Part shown: piece after piece, positions 20,075 through 24,934 of the stretch
How the letters are laid out: each line of letters begins with the position of its first letter
How positions within the stretch are numbered: the first letter of the stretch is position 1
DNA from: a virus
IMG/VR virus record: IMGVR_UViG_3300009408_000105
Location: 1 to 24,934 of that record
DNA length: 24,934 nucleotides
Reading direction: 5' to 3' (one strand)
Notes under the pieces: model-generated
Database searches by the model: none
Seen by the model: the letters and a program-made list of their open reading frames with translations, nothing else
What the model was told of the DNA's origin: nothing
Position numbers and translations under genes: made by a program

Positions 20075-22255
20075 TTACAGTTTATTCTCGTCTATCTTAT
20101 GATCTCCACACCAGTCATCGAGATAGACGACAGGATAACCATTCATGGAAGGCGCGTGTCGGCGGCATCTTCCGAGTATTATCGGTTTACCTACTTCAGC
20201 CTGTCTCGTCTTTTCGGCTTCTGCGGCTATCTGTTGCGCTCTCTCTGCAATCTTCGCCTTGACCTTATCTTTCTCTGGCAGGTCTGAGAGGTCGATAAGT
20301 ATTTCAAGTGGTATTGTCTCAGGATGTGTTTTTGAGAGTTCCGCCCATGTAGCGAAGTTAGCATGTTTCGTCGTAGGACTTGCCGCACTTTCTCCGACCG
20401 CGACATCGTATTTCGTGAGATCGGAATTAAATAGAAGTTCAAGAATATCTTGAGGATCGATTTCATCAAAGTTTTGTCCTCCAAGAGTGAGAGGTTTCTT
20501 TTTATGTGAAGTTTGAAGGATTCTTAGAATACGCATAGGCGTATAGATATGCTGAATCAACTGTACGAATTTCTTTCCTATTCCTTTTTTGGCAATAGCG
20601 AGGTTATCGAATAGGAATTCATTGCCGATAAGTCCCTGTCTTTTTTTCTCAGCGATGGCGACACCGCTTTCTTTTCTCTGTGATTGTCCCTGCAATTCAG
20701 GGTTAATATTCATAATCGAATTTATTTTATCAGTAGCAAGGGTCTCAAGGGCCACTATTTCCTTTGGGAATTTAACTCCCGCGACCTGCACGGGTGGGCG
20801 TGTAATATCCGTTAGTTTAGCGTGAAACCCGGGTGAAGATGAATTCCTTTTAAACTTATTGGCCTCTGTTTGTGTAGAGAAGGTAGTCTGTTCATAGAAC
20901 CATCCGTAAGAAGCCACTTTATTCATAATATCGACTGATTGTGAGTGTCTCTTATTTATTTCAATTTGCGGGTCTTTAGCGGCATGGACTTTACCCCATA
21001 CCTTTTTCCCGTGTTTTTTACTATATGATGGAACTATTCCGAAGTTTCCGTCAAAGAATTTATCTTTCGTTTTAGACAGAAGGACATTACCGGCCACCTT
21101 GGTTATAGTCATCTCGGTTTTAACACGTGGAAGGATATGAAATCCCTCCATGGTCTTTACTGCCGCGACATCATCTTTCGCCCAATCCTCTGCGTTAAAC
21201 AATATGTGTTTCTTTGGATTTATGAAAGCGAACACACGTTCGTAATCCTTATGCCAACATTCGAGGACCCTATATTCTTTACGTGCTATATCGAAGATTT
21301 CGTGATTGGAGGGCGTATTAAGTATTTTATCGGGGTGTTCATAAGGCTCATCCCTATAAACTCTTTCGGGATCCATGCCATCTTCGCGCATGGCTATATC
21401 GCGCTGTATATCATCGGCCTTGTCGGGCCAAGTCTTTTTTACACGGGCGTAGCTGAACCATTTGCCCTTTATTAAATATTCACAGTCTTTGAGGTCTTTA
21501 CGAAGATGAGGTCCGAACCAACAATCTGCCCATGGGTATTTTTCAATTACAATTTTACCGCGAATATCATCATCGAAATCAACTCGCAAGTTGAATAGTC
21601 CACGTCCGGCGACCATTTCATCGAGGAATACTTCGTTTTCTTCTTCATCGTAGCCATTATCTTCATTGATAACCTTTACGACAGTCGTCAAAATATCGGC
21701 GATATGTTGATCTCCATCTTCAACCGGAAAATATCTTATATCGCTTCTATTCTGTCTCTGATAGCCTGACAAAAGGTCAATCTTGGGTTCGATTTCGTTA
21801 ATAGTAAGTGCCGCTCGATTTTGTCTTACGAGGTCATCCCTAATCGATTTATCCCATTGGTCGCCCTCATAGAATCTTTCGCAAGACCGTGCGTCTTTCC
21901 GGAAGTCGAATTCGTAGTCCCGGGCTTCCTTAAAAAGTTTCTGTATTTTGATGGCGATTTCATTATCTGGTTCGGGGTCTTTTTCTTCGGGTTTTTTCTT
22001 AACGACTCCGGCAAATGAATGTGAGTGTCCATCCGGCGCCGGGATGATATGCCATTGCCCCTCTACCGGGCTTTGGATTGTCTGTCCTGTACTTTGATCA
22101 ATGGTAGGCATAGGAAGGGGCATTTGGTAGCCGATCTTGTGTCTATGCCCATTAGACAGAGACGTTGCCCCGGTTTTATTCGTCTTTGATAACCATGCAA
22201 TATGAGAATGTCTATTATTCTTGGAAGTCCGTAAGAAAATTACGCTGTCATCCAT
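20075..22255 (-). CDS. Portal protein, P22-like, with His-rich N terminus and C-terminal Cys motif
   Basis: 726 residues. From about residue 97 it follows P22-type portals: FRKDARSCERFYEGDQWDK, NRAALTINEIEPKIDLLSGY and ESGVAIAEKKRQGLIGNEF. The portal forms the dodecameric ring for DNA entry and exit at one capsid vertex. Unusual: the first 85 or so residues carry three HxH pairs (H16/H18, H37/H39, H77/H79; NGHRH, DGHSH), and the end has GRCRRHAPSMNGYP...DDWCGDHK with C698 and C717. That end matches the last half of the four-Cys motif in the small protein at 23781-24098. The start overlaps the terminase stop by 16 nt, with AAGGGAG about 9 nt upstream of ATG 22255. Confidence 0.8.
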   Translation of the reverse strand: MDDSVIFLRTSKNNRHSHIAWLSKTNKTGATSLSNGHRHKIGYQMPLPMPTIDQSTGQTIQSPVEGQWHIIPAPDGHSHSFAGVVKKKPEEKDPEPDNEIAIKIQKLFKEARDYEFDFRKDARSCERFYEGDQWDKSIRDDLVRQNRAALTINEIEPKIDLLSGYQRQNRSDIRYFPVEDGDQHIADILTTVVKVINEDNGYDEEENEVFLDEMVAGRGLFNLRVDFDDDIRGKIVIEKYPWADCWFGPHLRKDLKDCEYLIKGKWFSYARVKKTWPDKADDIQRDIAMREDGMDPERVYRDEPYEHPDKILNTPSNHEIFDIARKEYRVLECWHKDYERVFAFINPKKHILFNAEDWAKDDVAAVKTMEGFHILPRVKTEMTITKVAGNVLLSKTKDKFFDGNFGIVPSYSKKHGKKVWGKVHAAKDPQIEINKRHSQSVDIMNKVASYGWFYEQTTFSTQTEANKFKRNSSSPGFHAKLTDITRPPVQVAGVKFPKEIVALETLATDKINSIMNINPELQGQSQRKESGVAIAEKKRQGLIGNEFLFDNLAIAKKGIGKKFVQLIQHIYTPMRILRILQTSHKKKPLTLGGQNFDEIDPQDILELLFNSDLTKYDVAVGESAASPTTKHANFATWAELSKTHPETIPLEILIDLSDLPEKDKVKAKIAERAQQIAAEAEKTRQAEVGKPIILGRCRRHAPSMNGYPVVYLDDWCGDHKIDENKL

Positions 22256-23778
22256 CCCAGTCCACTCCCTTTGTATTTAGAATACTCGTCGTCATCGACT
22301 TCGTATGGATCTTTTTCTTTAACTCTGAACATTAAATCGTTCATAAAATATGTGAGTCCGAGAGCGTCGGCCTTATTAGGACTCTCAAGTCCCCGGTGTC
22401 TTAATTCTTTTTTCCCTTCGATCTTTATCTTTCCGCTGGAATCGGTATCGTATTTAATAGTTGTCAATTCACCGATAAGTTCTTCATCATTTGGAATAGA
22501 GATCGTTCCTTCTTCAAATTTTTCGCGTAACTTCCACCAAATTTCGTCACGTACCTTATGAAATCGAGCCATGTGCCGGGCAGTATTTCGAACATCCACA
22601 GAATATGTCTTCGATAAGCCCATTTCCCTTAATCTGTTATAAACTCCATTGCCCAAACCAATAATATCAACGAACAGAGCGTCAACTTCATCTTCATCAC
22701 ACTGAATTTTAGCCCATCCCGTTACCTGCATCGTATTTTCACTATGATTCTGACTGATCTTTATTACCTTGCCACCTCGGCGATATAATAATATGCTCGG
22801 GTCGCCTCCGCCACCAACATCTAATCCCGCAATCAAGGGATCCGTAATAGCTGGAATAATCTCCCTGTCTACAGCTGACATGACCCAATCCCATGGTATC
22901 AACGTATCAGGGTCCGATAAGGGCGGTAACCCGTTTACCCTTATCCTGAACGCATTGGAATCACGCCCGTACTTCTTCTCCATGCGCTCCACATGGTTGC
23001 TCGATACCCGTTCACTCTTCTCGGCGTCCCACTGCAATAACGCCCAATCCTTACGATTCTTAATGTGACTGTCAATCGCAAACCCGGTACTCCGAGTTGG
23101 GTTGAATATCATAAAAACAAAGTTGCATTTGCCCGTTAATGTCCCCTCAAGCGGCCTAAATACCGGGTTCGGTATGCCCGAAGCCTCATCAACCACTATC
23201 ATTAAATAATCTTCGTGAAACCCAGCTAATGTCTCGGCTTGATCATCTGCACTACCCTTAACATTAACAGTCTTGGAAAATGCGAACCAACTCCGACCAC
23301 CATACTCCTTTAAAAATACCTTCTCACTCTGCCATACTAACCAATCCTCAATAGCACTGTCCCTTATCCATTTACTTATTTCCGACCATAAAACTACCTT
23401 CAACTGCTTGTCCGTCGGGGCTGTACACGGTATCTTAGAATCAGGAAAACAACATAAAAACCATAAAATCACCAAACTCGCTAAAGTGTCCTTGCCAGTC
23501 CCATGACCACTCATTATGCTTATCCCTATCTTCTTCGAATACTCACGCTCCCAAGAATTCATTGGCTTATGCTCGGAAAACTTTACCTTGGCACTTACTA
23601 TCTTCCTGACTTCCTCTAACCCATCCTCCTGCTGACTGCTTAACGTGAACCCTCGCTCAGTAAACCGCAACCCCTCAATAACAAACTTGCGCGGATCCTT
23701 CGCCCATGACTTTAATAAATCAATGTCACCCGGATTTACTAATATCTCATTGTCAACCTTAACAGAATCCCTCGACAA
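22240..23778 (-). CDS. Terminase large subunit (ATPase-nuclease)
   Basis: 512 residues. Packaging ATPase: Walker A SGHGTGKDT (90-98), Walker B LMIVVDE (192-198, catalytic E198), coupling motif FNPT (225-228). RNase H-like nuclease: D320 in GLDVGGGGDPS, D371 in VDIIGLG and D471 in NKADALGL make a plausible metal-binding triad. It cuts concatemers and pumps DNA through the portal. The start is TTG 23778: no ATG or GTG lies between it and the in-frame stop upstream, and a G-rich GAGGGGGG sits about 8 nt before. It begins 2 nt after the stop of the small Cys protein gene and overlaps the portal start. All key residues are present, so it should be functional. Confidence 0.95.
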   Translation of the reverse strand: MSRDSVKVDNEILVNPGDIDLLKSWAKDPRKFVIEGLRFTERGFTLSSQQEDGLEEVRKIVSAKVKFSEHKPMNSWEREYSKKIGISIMSGHGTGKDTLASLVILWFLCCFPDSKIPCTAPTDKQLKVVLWSEISKWIRDSAIEDWLVWQSEKVFLKEYGGRSWFAFSKTVNVKGSADDQAETLAGFHEDYLMIVVDEASGIPNPVFRPLEGTLTGKCNFVFMIFNPTRSTGFAIDSHIKNRKDWALLQWDAEKSERVSSNHVERMEKKYGRDSNAFRIRVNGLPPLSDPDTLIPWDWVMSAVDREIIPAITDPLIAGLDVGGGGDPSILLYRRGGKVIKISQNHSENTMQVTGWAKIQCDEDEVDALFVDIIGLGNGVYNRLREMGLSKTYSVDVRNTARHMARFHKVRDEIWWKLREKFEEGTISIPNDEELIGELTTIKYDTDSSGKIKIEGKKELRHRGLESPNKADALGLTYFMNDLMFRVKEKDPYEVDDDEYSKYKGSGLGWMTA

Positions 23779-23780
23779 CC

Positions 23781-24098
23781 TTAACCCCCCTCTTTGTCAA
23801 CCTCAGACCGACTACGTACCACTAACTCACCACACCAATCTTCAACACTGTCTACAAGAGGAAACCCGTAACCATTGTCAACGTCACGACCATATCCCGC
23901 TTCAGGCGGACCCTTCCTGCATATCCCGCCTACCTGTGTAAAATCAAAATCCATCTCACTGAAATATGCGCAATCACGACATCTATGACTCCGCTCAACC
24001 TTCTTCCGAGTGACTTCCTTCTTACGAACCTTCCTCTTCTTCACCCGACGACCATCAGAACCTATCTCCCACTCACTATGATTATGACCTGCACACAT
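23781..24098 (-). CDS. Small basic protein with four-Cys (zinc-finger-like) motif
   Basis: 105 residues. ATG 24098 has AAGAGGTG about 8 nt upstream. The N terminus has GHNHSEW, then a strongly basic stretch (residues 17-38, many Lys/Arg) that could bind DNA. C40-x-x-C43, C60 and C89 form a four-Cys pattern (HRCRDCAYF, GGICRKGPP, DSVEDWCGE), likely to hold one metal ion. The P/DWCG end is shared with the portal C terminus. It lies directly before the terminase large subunit gene, where a small terminase would often be, so a packaging role is conceivable but not shown. It may otherwise be a phage regulator or virion assembly factor. No named family is claimed. Confidence 0.65.
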   Translation of the reverse strand: MCAGHNHSEWEIGSDGRRVKKRKVRKKEVTRKKVERSHRCRDCAYFSEMDFDFTQVGGICRKGPPEAGYGRDVDNGYGFPLVDSVEDWCGELVVRSRSEVDKEGG

Positions 24099-24274
24099 TC
24101 CGTTACACCTCTTTTAAAAATTATATATATTTTTTTTCAGAAAAATACCCTATTCAAAATTGCATGTGGTGATTACGAGGGTACATAACATAGGGTGATG
24201 GCCGTGTTAAGGGCCGTCCCCCCCCTCCCCCCCCCTGCCCCTTCGCTCTGCCGGGGCGCGATGACTTGAACCCC
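24099..24274. other. Non-coding spacer: AT-rich stretch and long C runs
   Basis: This 176-nt gap separates the 86-residue gene from the four-Cys gene. It holds an AT-rich stretch (24112-24160) with a perfect TATAAT on the minus strand (24125-24120) but no matching -35 box, and two long C runs (8 C at 24218-24225, 9 C at 24227-24235). I see no convincing terminator. It is the largest gap without a gene in the window and lies at a change of base composition. A phage promoter, packaging site or assembly seam are all possible; none is shown. Confidence 0.5.
24218..24235 (-). repeat. Long homopolymer C/G tract
   Basis: On the minus strand this is nine G, one A, eight G, followed by ACGG; a run of four G lies just before it. 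The tract could form a G-quadruplex on the coding strand and is prone to slippage and to read errors, so its exact length should be treated with care. Confidence 0.9.
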
Positions 24275-24535
24275 TCAATGACCTGAAAGATATCTCCACG
24301 TGCTGATGATAGCAATCAGGAGCATGCCATCGAATACAACCGCGCAGGTGAACAGCCATAGGACCGGGACCGGTTTGTCCTCTGCCCGCTCGGCCAGCTC
24401 CCTCTGCATGCGGAGTGCCTTGGCAATATCCTTGTCCCTTGCCTTGCAATACCGCTCGTATCCCGTAGTCTCACGGTGGGGACCTGACTCATTGCCGTTG
24501 TCCGTCTCACGAACATCGTCGCCTCGATTACTCAT
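24275..24535 (-). CDS. Small single-pass membrane protein, hypothetical
   Basis: 86 residues. The start ATG 24535 overlaps the stop of the upstream gene (ATGA), so translation is likely coupled. Residues 1-54 are polar and charged (MSNRGDDVRETDNGNESGPH, then YERYCKARDKDIAKALRMQR), with one hydrophobic segment near the C terminus (about 58-79, VLWLFTCAVVFDGMLLIAII). The polar N terminus and C-terminal anchor suggest a tail-anchored membrane protein. No family recognised. Its base composition is richer in GC than the genes from 24098 down. It could be an accessory gene or part of a different module. Confidence 0.55.
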   Translation of the reverse strand: MSNRGDDVRETDNGNESGPHRETTGYERYCKARDKDIAKALRMQRELAERAEDKPVPVLWLFTCAVVFDGMLLIAIISTWRYLSGH

Positions 24536-24934
24536 AATGCCTCTGCCCTCTCACTGTTGGTGATTGTCCCGGCGGCCTCGGCGGCCTCCTGCCGTTGACT
24601 GGGCAGTGCCTCATCGCCTAACGCATTGGTTACCGCTATTCGAGCTCCACGGACCTGCTGACCATGCGCCAGGCGGATTGTGGCAGAGATTGATTGGTTC
24701 TGCGTGCTTTTGCCATCGAGCAACCGGCGCTTATCAAACAGTATCCCATACGCCACGGCCACGGTGTTGATATTGGCCTTGGATATCTTCTCAGGAGTGA
24801 TTCCATCCAGTAATAGCGCACACTTTGAGCGCAGAACGTTGGCCTCGGAATGTTGCAAGGCCTTAGCTAACGGCCTATCTACGCTCCCCTGCTCCTTCCG
24901 GAGGTCTTTTTTGACGTACTGAAGGGCAGTGCTT
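24532..24934 (-). CDS. Partial gene: possible DNA-binding or small-terminase-like protein (N terminus missing)
   Basis: The frame is open from the right edge to the stop at 24532, giving at least 133 residues; a TTG at 24858 is not needed as a start, because the frame continues upstream with coherent protein (QYVKKDLRKEQG, then LAKALQHSEANVLRSKCALL). The visible part has a helical region and a INTVAVAYGILFDKRRLLDG segment, which I recall from small phage and element proteins that carry a helix-turn-helix and 'GILxDKxxLLxG' pattern, some near terminases. Lying upstream of the terminase genes, it could be a small terminase subunit; evidence is weak. It overlaps the next gene by ATGA. Confidence 0.45.
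   Translation of the reverse strand, partial: STALQYVKKDLRKEQGSVDRPLAKALQHSEANVLRSKCALLLDGITPEKISKANINTVAVAYGILFDKRRLLDGKSTQNQSISATIRLAHGQQVRGARIAVTNALGDEALPSQRQEAAEAAGTITNSERAEAL

Noticed and set aside
24120-24157. Possible sigma70-type promoter (TATAAT at 24125-24120, TTGAAT at 24157-24152)
   Set aside because: The spacer is 26 nt, and a start 7 nt downstream would fall on the ribosome binding site of the next gene.
24207-24449. 80-codon minus-strand frame reading into the G-rich tract
   Set aside because: Gly/Arg-rich shadow produced by the homopolymer tract and by the 86-residue gene in another frame.

Overview
The window is a stretch of a tailed double-stranded DNA phage (or prophage). 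Every supported gene lies on the minus strand, so transcription runs from high to low coordinates. Genes are tightly packed: several neighbours share ATGA or TAATG stop/start overlaps, and most starts are preceded by a strong AGGAGG-type ribosome binding site. The morphogenesis set suggests a short-tailed (podovirus-like) virion: terminase large subunit, P22-type portal, acidic scaffold, N4-gp56/DUF4043-type major capsid protein, a head-tail adaptor and a large tail hub. There is no tape measure, sheath or tail tube gene. A bacterial host is certain, but the host taxon cannot be read from the sequence. No tRNA, rRNA, CRISPR array, transposase or integrase was seen.

Layout in order of transcription. 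(1) 24934-24275: a more GC-rich block (about 57% by hand count) with a gene cut by the window edge, whose position and look hint at a small-terminase-like protein, and a small membrane protein. (2) 24274-24099: a non-coding spacer with long C runs next to an AT-rich stretch. (3) 24098-17585: small four-Cys protein, terminase large subunit, portal, scaffold, major capsid protein, and a small capsid-associated protein. A rho-independent terminator-like hairpin (17531-17564) follows. (4) 17518-12394: head-tail adaptor with an inserted binding-type module, tail hub with an internal duplication, a Cys-rich Ig-like protein, and two small CxxC proteins, one of them membrane-bound. (5) 12376-792: four proteins in the place where podoviruses keep their internal or ejection proteins, ending in a 2830-residue polyvalent protein. 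It carries a ParB-like module, an adenine-type DNA methyltransferase, a Strawberry-notch/DarB-type helicase and large C-terminal phage-associated regions. (6) 774-1: the lysis end, with a membrane-anchored DUF5675 protein and the start of a GTA-type 3TM holin.

Together, the terminase, portal, scaffold and capsid genes build and fill the head, and the adaptor and hub close it. The internal proteins probably enter the cell with the DNA; by analogy with P1 DarB, the polyvalent protein may then modify or shield phage DNA from host defence. The lysis genes release the progeny.

Points most worth a second look: an overprinted ORF with a strong ribosome binding site that sits exactly over the Gly/Ser linker of the polyvalent gene; a ParB cassette bracketed by 36-bp perfect direct repeats; an out-of-frame overlap between the polyvalent gene and its upstream neighbour at a start with no good ribosome binding site; and a portal with an N-terminal HxH region and a C-terminal Cys motif shared with the small gene upstream of the terminase.
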